DNA of 64,000 bases. Origin: Erysipelotrichaceae bacterium (GTDB lineage: Bacteria; Bacillota_I; Bacilli_A; RFN20; CAG-826). Made by a program: the position numbers and the translations under genes. Of this stretch, positions 1 through 7,438 are shown piece by piece (the first letter of the stretch is position 1; every line of letters begins with the position of its first letter). A model generated the notes under the pieces. The model ran no database searches. It saw only the letters and a list, made by a program, of their open reading frames with translations, and was not told the origin of the DNA. The DNA is taken from assembly GCA_015059105.1 (NCBI GenBank), contig SVBB01000005.1:33368-97367 (forward strand), given 5' to 3'.

Positions 1-720
1 CGACGTCTATTGTTGCCGGGATCATCATTAGGAGGAGCAAGACCAAAAGCTAACGTTTACATTGATGAGGATGTATACCTAGCAAAATTTCCTTCTAGAA
101 ATGATTCATACGATGTTGAATTATGGGAATATATCGTTTTAAATATCGCTAAAAAATGCGACATTGATGTCCCAGATATCAAGCTAGATAAATATTCTTC
201 TTTTGGCCACACATTATTGATTAAAAGATTTGATAGAGATAAAAATAAAAGGATCCATTATATCAGCGGTGTCACCGCGTTAGGAACGGAAGATGGAAAC
301 AGCAGTAAATATTCATATTTAGATTTGGTTAATTTTATCAATTCTCACTGTATAAATATAGAAAATAGTTTAAAACAATTATATAGAAGAATGGTCTTTA
401 ATTTTCTCATAAATAACACTGATAACCATTTAAGAAACCACGCTTTCATTTCCACTAACGATGGCTTAACAATCTCTCCATTGTTCGATGTTAACCCCTC
501 CTTTTCTCAAAGCGTATTTGAACTACCCTTTGGATTAGGAGAAAGCAAGGAAGGGCTAATTAATATTTCAAAGCACTTCTACCTTGATGAAGAACAAGCA
601 ACTAAATTATATGATTCATTGAAAGAGATTATATTTAGTTCAATTATAGAATACGCAAACAAATTCCCTGAGATTAAAAAACAAGCAGATATATTATTAA
701 AAATCATTGGTCATAGATAA
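1..720 (+). CDS. HipA-family Ser/Thr kinase, C-terminal part (5' end outside window)
   Basis: The reading frame is open from the first base, so the gene begins upstream and about 239 codons are visible. The visible part opens with the HipA signature GSSLGGARPKA (nucleotide-binding region). It continues with the kinase catalytic motif NTDNHLRNH (Asp and Asn of the N-x-D-x-H-x-x-N pattern) and PLFDVNPS, which fits the metal-binding DxN position. HipA kinases phosphorylate a translation factor or tRNA synthetase and act as toxins with a HipB DNA-binding antitoxin, which would lie off the left edge. HipA proteins are usually 400-440 residues, so roughly the N-terminal 40 percent is missing. Whether it belongs to a toxin-antitoxin pair cannot be judged here. 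Confidence 0.85.
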   Translation, partial: RRLLLPGSSLGGARPKANVYIDEDVYLAKFPSRNDSYDVELWEYIVLNIAKKCDIDVPDIKLDKYSSFGHTLLIKRFDRDKNKRIHYISGVTALGTEDGNSSKYSYLDLVNFINSHCINIENSLKQLYRRMVFNFLINNTDNHLRNHAFISTNDGLTISPLFDVNPSFSQSVFELPFGLGESKEGLINISKHFYLDEEQATKLYDSLKEIIFSSIIEYANKFPEIKKQADILLKIIGHR

Positions 721-732
721 TACATACTTGCA

Positions 733-794
733 ATTTAATCTTTATATTGTTGAATAGCTGTGTGATATGCGAAATAATCACGATGGATAGCTAA
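733..794. repeat. Diverged 62-bp repeat, copy A
   Basis: This block between the HipA-like and GGDEF genes matches the block at 2052-2113, with the same overall length and a shared order of words (atttaatc, atattgtt, gaatagc, tatgc, aataat, gctaa). Copy A has no terminator after it. Its role is unknown; it could be a duplicated promoter or small RNA region, or an old junction of a mobile segment. Confidence 0.45.
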
Positions 795-867
795 AACATA
801 TCCATTGTGGTTTAAAAGGTTGCATTTATTTAACATAATCCTATAATTACTAACTAGAAGGACTAGT

Positions 868-1752
868 ATGAAGATCAACACAACAAATATTTTTGGTATA
901 AAAAATAATGTTCTAAAAGAAGTGGTTAACTGTTTGATATCCACTCTTTTAACAATGGGCTTAGTTTTGCTTGTTAGATACGCAAACATCCCTAACCCGA
1001 ATTTAATATTATTTACCGTGATTGTGGTAATCACCGTCATGTTTGGTTTTATCGCTGGTATTATTCCCACTATTTCAATGATTATATATTCATTAAGGTT
1101 CTTCTCTACCAATAATGATTTTGTGACTTTCACAAGTCAAAACGCTACTAAGGTAGTTGTCTCAGTTATTACTGGTGTCCTTTGTTATGCCTTCACTGGT
1201 TTTATCAATTTGCTATATGAAAGAAGTGTGAGCAAATTAACAAAAGATAAAGAGAAACTCGAAAATATCTCACGAACTGATTCTTTAACAAAAGCAAAGA
1301 ATCGTTATTCATTACGTAACGATTTCCCCGGGTTTGTTAATCAAGAAATCCATCTTTTAGTGTTCGATGTTGATGATTTTAAAAAAATCAATGATGAATA
1401 TGGTCACCCTTTTGGAGACAGTGTTCTCAAAGATGTGAGCAGATTAACAAAAGAAATATTCTCTGATAACAATGTCTATCGTTTTGGAGGCGATGAATTT
1501 GTCGTCATCAAAAAAGAATTATCGCTTAATGAATTTAAACAGCTTATTGAGAAGTTGCAACAAGAAGTAAATAAGATAACATATGAAAACAAAGATATTA
1601 CCATACGATTATCTATCGGCTATACATATGGAATCGCTTCTAGCGAACTTGAATTAAGAAATATGATCAAATATGCAGATGCTTTGATGTATAAGGTGAA
1701 AGCGTCATCTAAAAACAATTATTACGGTCATAAATTTGGTCTTGGAATCTAA
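868..1752 (+). CDS. Membrane-anchored GGDEF protein (probable diguanylate cyclase)
   Basis: The 294-residue protein has three hydrophobic segments in its first ~120 residues, a short coiled linker (KLTKDKEKLENI), and a C-terminal GGDEF domain from about residue 130. The catalytic loop RFGGDEF is intact, and the upstream DVDDFKKINDEYGH motif supplies the metal- and substrate-binding Asp and Asn. It should make cyclic di-GMP from two GTP at the inner membrane face. The start ATG has an AGAAGGA Shine-Dalgarno 5-6 nt upstream. No classic RxxD inhibitory site is obvious before GGDEF. It stands alone, followed directly by ABC transporter debris, so the regulated process is unknown. Confidence 0.9.
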   Translation: MKINTTNIFGIKNNVLKEVVNCLISTLLTMGLVLLVRYANIPNPNLILFTVIVVITVMFGFIAGIIPTISMIIYSLRFFSTNNDFVTFTSQNATKVVVSVITGVLCYAFTGFINLLYERSVSKLTKDKEKLENISRTDSLTKAKNRYSLRNDFPGFVNQEIHLLVFDVDDFKKINDEYGHPFGDSVLKDVSRLTKEIFSDNNVYRFGGDEFVVIKKELSLNEFKQLIEKLQQEVNKITYENKDITIRLSIGYTYGIASSELELRNMIKYADALMYKVKASSKNNYYGHKFGLGI

Positions 1753-1753
1753 T

Positions 1754-1889
1754 AGTTTTATCGGTCGTACTTGTGCAGGTAAAACCACCGCGATAAAACT
1801 GATGCATGGATTAATTAAGCCAAGCAATGGGAGTGCCTATTATTCAGCTACTTCGGTTTTTATCTTGCCAACTGTACCCATCCAATAGT
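1754..1889 (+). pseudogene. Decayed ABC transporter ATPase fragment (Walker A region)
   Basis: Immediately after the GGDEF stop the frame reads SFIGRTCAGKTTAIKL, a degraded Walker A (GxxxxGKTT). It aligns with FIGRNGAGKTTVMKL of the intact ATPase 1.1 kb downstream, and the DNA is also clearly similar over about 80 bp. There is no start codon or N-terminus, similarity fades after the KPSNGSA stretch, and a stop follows at about 1889. This is the remnant of a duplicated and mostly deleted ABC gene. Confidence 0.7.
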
Positions 1890-1921
1890 CACTACATCAA
1901 AGTTGCATAAGGAGGTTTCAC

Positions 1922-1996
1922 ATGGAACAAACAAACCCATTTAGTTTAAAATCAGAAATTCTCGGGGAAAAATTTAATTATTTTTATAATTATTGA
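1922..1996 (+). other. 24-codon ORF with strong Shine-Dalgarno (possible gene remnant)
   Basis: A very good ribosome site (AAGGAGG) stands 7 nt before an ATG that opens only 24 codons (MEQTNPFSLKSEILG and so on). The layout, directly after an ABC ATPase remnant, suggests the start of a deleted permease gene, but the peptide is too short to assign. Its second half lies in a DNA block repeated at about 2652-2715. In the 380-base stretch from 1753 to 2132 I see only this ORF, the ATPase remnant, repeat copy B and a terminator. Confidence 0.3.
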
Positions 1997-2051
1997 TTAA
2001 AACGCGATAACGAGTAATGATATTGTAACTTGTATTGCACATTGTTATATG

Positions 2052-2113
2052 ATTTAATCATATTGTTAGCGAATAGCCGTTATGTTATGCAGAATAATAA
2101 TGACGGATGCTAA
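2052..2113. repeat. Diverged 62-bp repeat, copy B
   Basis: Partner of the block at 733-794. Here the repeat runs straight into a rho-independent terminator, and a TTGTAT / TTTAAT pair with 17-nt spacing precedes it, so a short plus-strand RNA is possible. No function is known. Confidence 0.4.
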
Positions 2114-2116
2114 TTC

Positions 2117-2139
2117 AAGGGCCTTAGCCCTTTTATTTT
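2117..2139 (+). terminator. Rho-independent terminator
   Basis: Perfect 6-bp stem AAGGGC/GCCCTT with a CTTA loop, followed by a T-rich run. It faces the plus strand, ends any transcript from the 1.75-2.1 kb debris, and abuts the end of the convergent small basic gene. Confidence 0.7.
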
Positions 2140-2537
2140 ATGCTTTTAATCCTTTTTCTATCGATTCTTTTTAGTTTTTTCATATCTCTTTTTGATATTG
2201 CCCAAGTTATATGTGCTCTGAATCGATTAGCATTGTTAACAACAACCATTAATCTCCTTATCGATTTATGATAATAACTTCTCTCTTTATTCGTAGGATT
2301 AGGATTCCTTCTGAAACTAATATAACCACTTCTTGGCGTCCTGTTATTCCGTAATGATGGGTGAGATGTCATTTCATGCCCATAATAATAATTTCTATGT
2401 TTAGAAATTCGCATATAAGGGTGACCACTTTTACTGTCCCTATAAAACGCTAATTTGTGGTCACCTGGAATCATCTGTTTGTTCCATGGCTTTTGGATTT
2501 TATACTTTTTCCTAATTCTTTTTTTATTTGTTTTCAC
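2133..2537 (-). CDS. Small, very basic hypothetical protein
   Basis: The 134-residue protein is rich in Lys and Arg at both ends (MKTNKKRIRKKYK at the start, KRIDRKRIKSIK at the end), with a central GHEMTSHPSLRNNRTPRSGY segment and NPNPTNKERSYYHKSIRR. It has no membrane segment or signal peptide. The GTG start has an AGAAGGA site upstream, which decides the start. The composition suggests nucleic acid binding. Similar short basic proteins occur sporadically near mobile elements in Firmicutes, but I cannot name the family. It sits between ABC remnants and the intact ABC operon, on the opposite strand, which suggests insertion into the duplicated region. Confidence 0.6.
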   Translation of the reverse strand: MKTNKKRIRKKYKIQKPWNKQMIPGDHKLAFYRDSKSGHPYMRISKHRNYYYGHEMTSHPSLRNNRTPRSGYISFRRNPNPTNKERSYYHKSIRRLMVVVNNANRFRAHITWAISKRDMKKLKRIDRKRIKSIK

Positions 2538-2771
2538 TTTTTTCCTTCTTTCTTTAGTTATCTACGCGCATCCTAATGTTTGGTTGCTATCAATGCAGCA
2601 TAATCATGTTGTTTTGATAAGCAAAAAACAGGCTCTAATATATATAGAGTCTAAAAATCAGAAATTTTCGGGAAAAAATTTAATTTATTTTTTAAAAATG
2701 TTTATTAAAAGGCGCTTTATTTATCGAATAAGAATAAGAAGATGATATAATCATCTCTAGGAAGTATTATT

Positions 2772-3674
2772 ATGGCAGAATACATCATTGAAACAACTGA
2801 CCTAACAAAATCATTTAATAACAAAAAAGCATGTGATGAAGTAAACATGCATGTTAAACGCGGTGATATCTATGGTTTTATCGGTCGTAACGGGGCGGGT
2901 AAAACTACAGTGATGAAACTGATATTAGGTTTATTAACTCCTAATAAAGGAAATATCTCTTTATTTGGTTCCAGCACTAACTTAAATGAATCTCGTAAAA
3001 AGATTGGTTCTCTAGTGGAAACTCCTGCTTTATATAAAAACGCGACCGCTTTAGAAAATATGAAGCGATATGCGATATTATTTAACGGTAAGGAAGAAGA
3101 GATAAAAGAGATATTAGACCTCGTTGGTCTAGCTAATACTGGAAAGAAACCCGCGGGTAGATTCTCTTTAGGTATGAAGCAAAGATTAGGTATCGCTATT
3201 GCTTTACTCGGTAACCCTGAAATATTGATATTAGATGAGCCAATCAATGGACTTGACCCCGCTGGTATAAAAGAAGTTAGAGACACTATATTAAAATTAA
3301 ATAAGGAAAAAGAAGTGACTTTCCTCATCTCCTCCCACTTATTAGATGAACTTGGGAAGATCACCACTACGTACGGCATCATCAATAACGGTAAATTAGT
3401 AGAAGAAATCGATGCCGAAGAATTAAAAAGAAGATGTGAAGACCATCTACTTATCAAAGTTAATGATGTTGATAAAGCATTACATATCTTAAAAGATAAT
3501 GATTTATTAGGCAGATACACTAAAGAGAGTGATAACGTTTTCACTTTATATGACAACTTTGATAAAGCAAGTGCCATCAACACTTTATTGGTCAAAAATG
3601 ATATCGAAGTATTTGAACTCACTCCCAATGTCACTGGTATGGAAGAATATTTCATCGAAAGGTTAGGCAAATAA
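2772..3674 (+). CDS. ABC transporter ATP-binding protein (ABC-2 / BcrA type)
   Basis: The 300-residue ATPase is of the drug or peptide export class. Walker A GRNGAGKTT lies at residues 38-46, the signature is FSLGMKQRLGIA, Walker B is ILILDEPINGLDP, and a switch His follows in SSHLLDEL. The C-terminal ~80 residues match the regulatory tail of BcrA/CcmA-like ATPases. It would energise the permease encoded 2 bp downstream, with which it forms a two-gene operon. A degraded copy of its Walker A region lies 1.1 kb upstream. No substrate is evident and no sensor kinase or regulator adjoins it. Confidence 0.9.
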   Translation: MAEYIIETTDLTKSFNNKKACDEVNMHVKRGDIYGFIGRNGAGKTTVMKLILGLLTPNKGNISLFGSSTNLNESRKKIGSLVETPALYKNATALENMKRYAILFNGKEEEIKEILDLVGLANTGKKPAGRFSLGMKQRLGIAIALLGNPEILILDEPINGLDPAGIKEVRDTILKLNKEKEVTFLISSHLLDELGKITTTYGIINNGKLVEEIDAEELKRRCEDHLLIKVNDVDKALHILKDNDLLGRYTKESDNVFTLYDNFDKASAINTLLVKNDIEVFELTPNVTGMEEYFIERLGK

Positions 3675-3676
3675 TT

Positions 3677-4435
3677 ATGGTTAAACTAATCAAATTCGAA
3701 CTGAGAAAAGTCTTCACCAGCAAATATATGTATATCATCTTTGGGATTGGTTTATTCTTAACGCTTCTAAGCGTATTAATGACCAAAGCTCTTAATTCCA
3801 TCTTAGAATCCGTTGGGGAACCTACTGTTCCTTATTCTGGCTATTTAAGCGCGAAGTCCGCTTTATCATCTGCTTTCGCTCTTACAAGCGGAATATTCAT
3901 CGCGATATTCGCCTGCGAAGACTTTGCTTTGCAAACTAATAAAAATATATTAGGAAGAGGATATAACCGCTTATCTTTGTTCTATAGCAAATATTTAGTC
4001 TCACTTGTCTTATCTATCGCCTATGCATTATTACTCATACTAATATCATTAGGAATTGGCTATGCCTTATATGGAGATGGAGGCTTATCAATCGATGATA
4101 ATGTCGCGGTGATATTCTTAATGCAGCTATTAGTAGTCATCGCTTATCATGCCTTTTTCTTCTTCATTTCTTATTCTATCGCCCGTACGGGAGTTGCTTT
4201 AGCAATCAATATCATCGTCCCCATACTTTTAGAAGCAATTGTCAGTATCGTTGATGTTATTATTAATAACCCAAATTTCAAAATCGGCGATTATGTCATC
4301 GATGGGGTGTTAATGAATTTATCGGCCGCGTACACAAATACGGACTTATTACTTGTAAGTATGTTATTATTAATTGTGTATATTCTTTTATCTAATATAT
4401 TAGGTGTACTAATCGCAAGAAAGAAACAGTTTTAA
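3677..4435 (+). CDS. ABC-2 type transporter permease
   Basis: The 252-residue integral membrane protein has about six hydrophobic segments. Its N-terminus MVKLIKFELRKVFTSKYMY is typical of ABC-2 permeases (FELRK, then the first helix). The gene begins 2 bp after the ATPase stop, so the two are translationally linked and form a half-transporter pair. The substrate is unknown. The downstream ldh gene starts 17 bp later with its own AAAGGAG site and may be co-transcribed. Confidence 0.85.
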   Translation: MVKLIKFELRKVFTSKYMYIIFGIGLFLTLLSVLMTKALNSILESVGEPTVPYSGYLSAKSALSSAFALTSGIFIAIFACEDFALQTNKNILGRGYNRLSLFYSKYLVSLVLSIAYALLLILISLGIGYALYGDGGLSIDDNVAVIFLMQLLVVIAYHAFFFFISYSIARTGVALAINIIVPILLEAIVSIVDVIINNPNFKIGDYVIDGVLMNLSAAYTNTDLLLVSMLLLIVYILLSNILGVLIARKKQF

Positions 4436-4452
4436 AGGAGATATTAACTATT

Positions 4453-5400
4453 ATGGTCAATCCACGTAAAGTCGTTGTCATTGGAGATGGGAATGTTGGT
4501 AGTTCTGTCGCTTTCACTCTCGTCATTAAAAAACAAGTCAGTGAACTCGTCATCATCGATGTCAACAAAGATAAAGCAGAAGGCGATGCCCTAGATATGG
4601 CTCATGCAATGTCAATTAACGCGCCAGTCAATATCAAAGCTGCCGGATATAGTGAAATAGCTGATGCTCGTATCATTATCATCACCGCCGGAGCCGCTCA
4701 AAAACCAGGCGAAACAAGAATTGATTTATTAAATAAAAATAAGATGATTTTCGATTCTATCTTTGATAACATGAGACCTTATCTCAACCAAGAAAGCATT
4801 GTTTTAGTAGTTACTAACCCTGTCGATGTTCTCACGATGTATACATATGACAAATTATCCTTACCAGCTAACCAAGTCATCGGTTCTGGCACTGTCTTAG
4901 ATACTGGAAGACTTAAATATCTCTTAAGTAGAGATACTGGTATTGACCCAAGAAATATCCATGCCTATATCATCGGCGAACATGGCGATTCTGAACTCGC
5001 CGCTTATTCCGTCACTTCTATCGGGGGTGTTACCATGTCAGAATATTGCAAAGAATGCGGAAGATGCGGAGGCAGACAAGAAGAAAGACTTGAACTCATC
5101 GAAGAGGAAGTCGTTAAATCCGCTTATGAAATCATCGCTAAGAAAGGCAGCACATATTACGGTATCGCTGCCGCGACAAGTCGTATAGTCGATGCCATCT
5201 TGCATGACACAAGATCGATATTAACAGTCTCTAGCTATATCTCTAATGGATTAGGCGGACAAATCGATGGAGTCTATCTCTCTGTTCCAACGATCGTTTC
5301 TCATTTAGGCGCAGAAAAAACTATCTGGCCAAATTATTCTGAAGAAGAGAAACAATCCTTAATCGAAAGTGCAAACAAATTAAAATCATTAATTGGATAA
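4453..5400 (+). CDS. ldh: L-lactate dehydrogenase
   Basis: Reduces pyruvate to L-lactate with NADH, regenerating NAD in fermentation. The 315-residue protein has the Rossmann GDGNVGSS motif, the acidic NAD-ribose residue in VIIDVNKDK, and AAQKPGETR, where Gln (rather than the Arg of malate dehydrogenases) marks lactate specificity. It also has VTNPVDVLT and the catalytic His in GEHGDSE. An unusual Cys cluster, CKECGRC (Cys199, 202, 205), sits where most bacterial LDHs have a short variable stretch before the helix that carries KKGSTYYG. An AAAGGAGATATTAACTATT leader gives the ribosome site. A terminator follows. Confidence 0.95.
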   Translation: MVNPRKVVVIGDGNVGSSVAFTLVIKKQVSELVIIDVNKDKAEGDALDMAHAMSINAPVNIKAAGYSEIADARIIIITAGAAQKPGETRIDLLNKNKMIFDSIFDNMRPYLNQESIVLVVTNPVDVLTMYTYDKLSLPANQVIGSGTVLDTGRLKYLLSRDTGIDPRNIHAYIIGEHGDSELAAYSVTSIGGVTMSEYCKECGRCGGRQEERLELIEEEVVKSAYEIIAKKGSTYYGIAAATSRIVDAILHDTRSILTVSSYISNGLGGQIDGVYLSVPTIVSHLGAEKTIWPNYSEEEKQSLIESANKLKSLIG

Positions 5401-5426
5401 TTCTTCAATATTTATAATTTATTATA

Positions 5427-5456
5427 AAAGGGCAATTCGAATTGCCCTTTATTTTG
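5427..5456. terminator. Bidirectional terminator between ldh and relB-like gene
   Basis: Self-complementary AAAGGGCAATT/AATTGCCCTTT stem with A-rich and T-rich flanks on either side. It serves ldh (plus) and the convergent antitoxin gene (minus), whose last codons overlap it. Confidence 0.8.
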
Positions 5457-5715
5457 CATCCATAATGTCTTTGAAGGTTTTATACCTTTTATATTTATCC
5501 TTGTTATTTTTCATCTCATGTATTTCGTCAATAGCATCTTTTGTATCTTTGTTAGGGATGTTGACTTCAAAAGGTAAACCGTTATGAAGAATAACTTGTT
5601 TGTAAAAAATATTTATAGCAGTAGAAACTGATATGCCAAGTTCTTCTAATACTTTTTCGGCCTGTTTTTTGATTTCAGGATCAATTCTTACACATAAACT
5701 CGCAGTTTTTCGCAT
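5449..5715 (-). CDS. RelB/DinJ-family antitoxin
   Basis: The 88-residue protein begins with a ribbon-helix-helix domain (TASLCVRIDPEIKKQAEKVL then ELGISVSTAINIF), the RelB/DinJ pattern. Its charged C-terminal tail (DEIHEMKNNKDKYKRYKTF) would normally wrap a RelE/YafQ-type toxin. No RelE-like gene is adjacent; the next gene upstream is a PIN toxin with its own antitoxin. It has its own GAGGTGAT ribosome site and a palindromic upstream element, so it is independently controlled. It could be an orphan left after toxin loss, or an extra regulator of the neighbouring pair. Confidence 0.85.
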   Translation of the reverse strand: MRKTASLCVRIDPEIKKQAEKVLEELGISVSTAINIFYKQVILHNGLPFEVNIPNKDTKDAIDEIHEMKNNKDKYKRYKTFKDIMDAK

Positions 5716-5735
5716 AATATCACCTCATAATAATT

Positions 5736-5756
5736 ACATTAAATAATGTTTACATT
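5736..5756 (-). promoter_or_regulatory. Overlapping palindromes, probable RelB-type operator
   Basis: ACATTA-AA-TAATGT (5736-5749) is a perfect dyad. It overlaps a second dyad, AATGT-TT-ACATT (5745-5756). The pair lies 20-40 nt upstream of the antitoxin start, where an autorepressing ribbon-helix-helix dimer pair would bind. Binding itself is inference. Confidence 0.6.
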
Positions 5757-5771
5757 ACTTTTAAAACAATA

Positions 5772-6176
5772 TTAGAAATTAATAATACAATCTTCTGCAA
5801 AACAGCCCATCAATGAATCATGAGTCAATAATCTCATTCCATTAGTTTTTGCCTGAGTAACAAGCATTTTATCAAATGGATCTCGGTTAACTTTCATCCC
5901 TTCCTTGTAAGCAATTTCGTTATACATAACAGCGTGGTCGATATTCATCGAAAGAAAATAATATCCCGCGATAGTCGCGTAATTAACGATATCTTTTGCT
6001 GAATATGGCATCTCATGTGGCAATTTTTGATTTTTAATCGCGATTTCCCATATTGATGTAGCGCTAACATAGACATCGTTATGAGGATCAACTATTAATT
6101 CTATAATGTCATAAGGTAGTTTTGGATTATTTTGCAAGGCCCAGATCAAAACATGAGTATCTAATAGTATTTTCAT
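5772..6176 (-). CDS. PIN-domain ribonuclease toxin (VapC-like)
   Basis: The 134-residue PIN protein starts MKILLDTHVLIWAL, giving the first catalytic Asp (residue 6). It has SIWEIAIK with the conserved Glu, RDPFDKMLV with further acidic residues, and a late Asp in LLTHDSLM. This is the PIN subtype paired with Phd-like antitoxins. It should cleave RNA, probably tRNA or rRNA, when freed from its antitoxin. It lies 2 bp downstream of the antitoxin gene, the usual antitoxin-first order, with no separate promoter visible. Confidence 0.88.
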   Translation of the reverse strand: MKILLDTHVLIWALQNNPKLPYDIIELIVDPHNDVYVSATSIWEIAIKNQKLPHEMPYSAKDIVNYATIAGYYFLSMNIDHAVMYNEIAYKEGMKVNRDPFDKMLVTQAKTNGMRLLTHDSLMGCFAEDCIINF

Positions 6177-6178
6177 AA

Positions 6179-6421
6179 TTAGTTATCCTTTCCATAAAAT
6201 AGTTCCTCAACGTCAACCGAATTGAACAAGTCTAAATCTAAATCAGGCAATTTACCTTCAGCAATACCAATTCTCCTTGATTTTTTCTTAGGTTGGATAC
6301 GTGACATTTGCACTACCGGTGTACCATTTTTGCAGATAATGACTTCATCCTCTTTTTCGTCAATAAGAGCTTGAATTAGTCTTGATAAGTTTGCCTTCGC
6401 TTCATAAATATTAACTTCCAT
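6179..6421 (-). CDS. Phd/YefM-family antitoxin
   Basis: The 80-residue protein has the Phd fold pattern: MEVNIYEAKANLSRLIQAL, then EDEVIICKNGTPVVQMSRIQ. Its acidic, probably disordered C-terminus (LPDLDLDLFNSVDVEELF) would occlude the PIN toxin encoded 2 bp downstream. Phd antitoxins bind DNA and repress their own operon. A canonical promoter with palindromes over its start region is visible upstream. The ribosome site is CAGGAGT. Confidence 0.88.
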   Translation of the reverse strand: MEVNIYEAKANLSRLIQALIDEKEDEVIICKNGTPVVQMSRIQPKKKSRRIGIAEGKLPDLDLDLFNSVDVEELFYGKDN

Positions 6422-6431
6422 AAATACTCCT

Positions 6432-6484
6432 GACTAGTCTGGTCTGACCACTATTATTATAACTAATAAAAACTGAGATGTAAA
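6432..6484 (-). promoter_or_regulatory. Promoter and operator of the Phd/PIN operon
   Basis: On the minus strand, TTTACA (6479-6484), a 17-nt spacer and a perfect TATAAT (6456-6461) form a strong sigma-A promoter. Just downstream, over the expected transcription start, lie two dyads: TGGTC-A-GACCA (6440-6450) and GACTAGTC (6432-6439). These are well placed for autorepression by the antitoxin. Confidence 0.7.
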
Positions 6485-6509
6485 TAAAACCCCGCATATA
6501 TGCGAGGTT
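6482..6509 (-). terminator. nagB terminator
   Basis: Minus-strand hairpin AACC(T)CGCATATATGCG(G)GGTT followed by TTTATTT. It ends nagB transcription just before the -35 box of the downstream Phd/PIN promoter. Confidence 0.75.
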
Positions 6510-6533
6510 ATGGTATTATTTTGTTTTTACTGA

Positions 6534-7286
6534 TTAATCAGCAATGATTGTGATGTTAACTTCTTTTTCAAGTAAGGAAGCAGCATCTTGATCGACGTAA
6601 GCAACACAGTTGATGTGGTTACGTAAGACTGCAGCTGGATGAGATGGGTCTTTGCTTCCAGTGACCATATCTCTGACCGCTTGTGCTTTATTAGTACCTG
6701 TCGCGAGTAAGACGATCTTCTTCGCGTTCATGATGCTATTTAAGCCCATAGTAACCGCTTTCTTTGGGACTTGGTCTTCGGATTCAAAGAATCTGGCGTT
6801 ATCTTTAATTGTGGATTCTGCAATATCAGTAACGTGTGTTAATGAATTGAGATCAGTGCCTGGTTCATTAAAGGCGATGTGACAGTCGCTGCCTAAACCT
6901 AAGATTTGGAGGTCGATACCACCATGGCTAGCAATCTTCATATCATATTCTTGGGCACTGTGGTAGATATTGCCTTTACCACGTGGAACATAAGTATTGT
7001 TCTTATCGATATCAACTTGGTCAAATAAGTTGGTATTCATGAAATAACGATAGGATTGATCATCATCGCCATCTAATCCAACATATTCATCGAGGTTGAA
7101 TGTGGTGACATCTTTGAAGGAGATCTCTCCTTTTTTATAAGCTTCGACTAAGAGCTTGTAAACGCCTAATGGTGAACTACCAGTGGCTAAGCCTAGTACA
7201 GCATTTGGTTTTCTTTTAATAAGGTTAATGAACTCGTCTGCGATAGCGCGGTCGATATCTTCTTTTCTTAAAATCTTAACTTTCAT
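6534..7286 (-). CDS. nagB: Glucosamine-6-phosphate deaminase
   Basis: Converts glucosamine-6-P to fructose-6-P and ammonia, feeding amino sugars into glycolysis. The 250-residue length matches the family. Visible motifs are LGLATGSSPLGVYK (phosphate loop), FNLDEYVGL (catalytic Asp) and GSDCHIAFNEPGTDL, which keeps the catalytic Asp, His and Glu but has Cys where Gly is usual (DGHIAFNEP). It reads away from the HTH-GlmM fusion gene across a 180-bp shared regulatory region. This pairs the catabolic and anabolic uses of glucosamine phosphate. GAGGAAATTACAAA gives the ribosome site. Confidence 0.95.
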   Translation of the reverse strand: MKVKILRKEDIDRAIADEFINLIKRKPNAVLGLATGSSPLGVYKLLVEAYKKGEISFKDVTTFNLDEYVGLDGDDDQSYRYFMNTNLFDQVDIDKNNTYVPRGKGNIYHSAQEYDMKIASHGGIDLQILGLGSDCHIAFNEPGTDLNSLTHVTDIAESTIKDNARFFESEDQVPKKAVTMGLNSIMNAKKIVLLATGTNKAQAVRDMVTGSKDPSHPAAVLRNHINCVAYVDQDAASLLEKEVNITIIAD

Positions 7287-7350
7287 TTTGTAATTTCCTC
7301 ACTACTGCGAATTATTCTAGCAAACAATATTTGTCAGTCAAGATTTTTTT

Positions 7351-7366
7351 TGCAATTCGTGGTTGC
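7351..7366. promoter_or_regulatory. Dyad-symmetric 16-mer, site 1
   Basis: TGCAATTCGTGGTTGC carries inverted ends (GCAA and TTGC). It matches site 2 at 7439-7454 in 13 of 16 positions. It lies between nagB and the HTH-GlmM gene, upstream of the TTGACA at 7401. It is a candidate operator for the XRE domain. Confidence 0.5.
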
Positions 7367-7400
7367 CTATCAAAAATTGTGGAAAACTCGTAAAAAATTG

Positions 7401-7406
7401 TTGACA
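7401..7406 (+). promoter_or_regulatory. Candidate -35 box for the HTH-GlmM operon
   Basis: Perfect TTGACA, lying between the two dyad sites. No strong -10 is visible at 17 nt; AAATAT at 18-19 nt is the best fit. Such a weak promoter would suit an activator or a tightly controlled gene. Confidence 0.4.
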
Positions 7407-7438
7407 AGGTGGCCATATAGGAGAAAAATATTTGAGAA

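Noticed and set aside
735..1133. Minus-strand open frame of 132 codons across the GGDEF gene start
   Set aside because: It overlaps a clear diguanylate cyclase, has no ribosome site and no recognisable protein.
2870..3670. Long minus-strand frame of 266 codons inside the ABC ATPase gene
   Set aside because: Shadow of the real ATPase; Ser/Leu-rich translation with no start signal.
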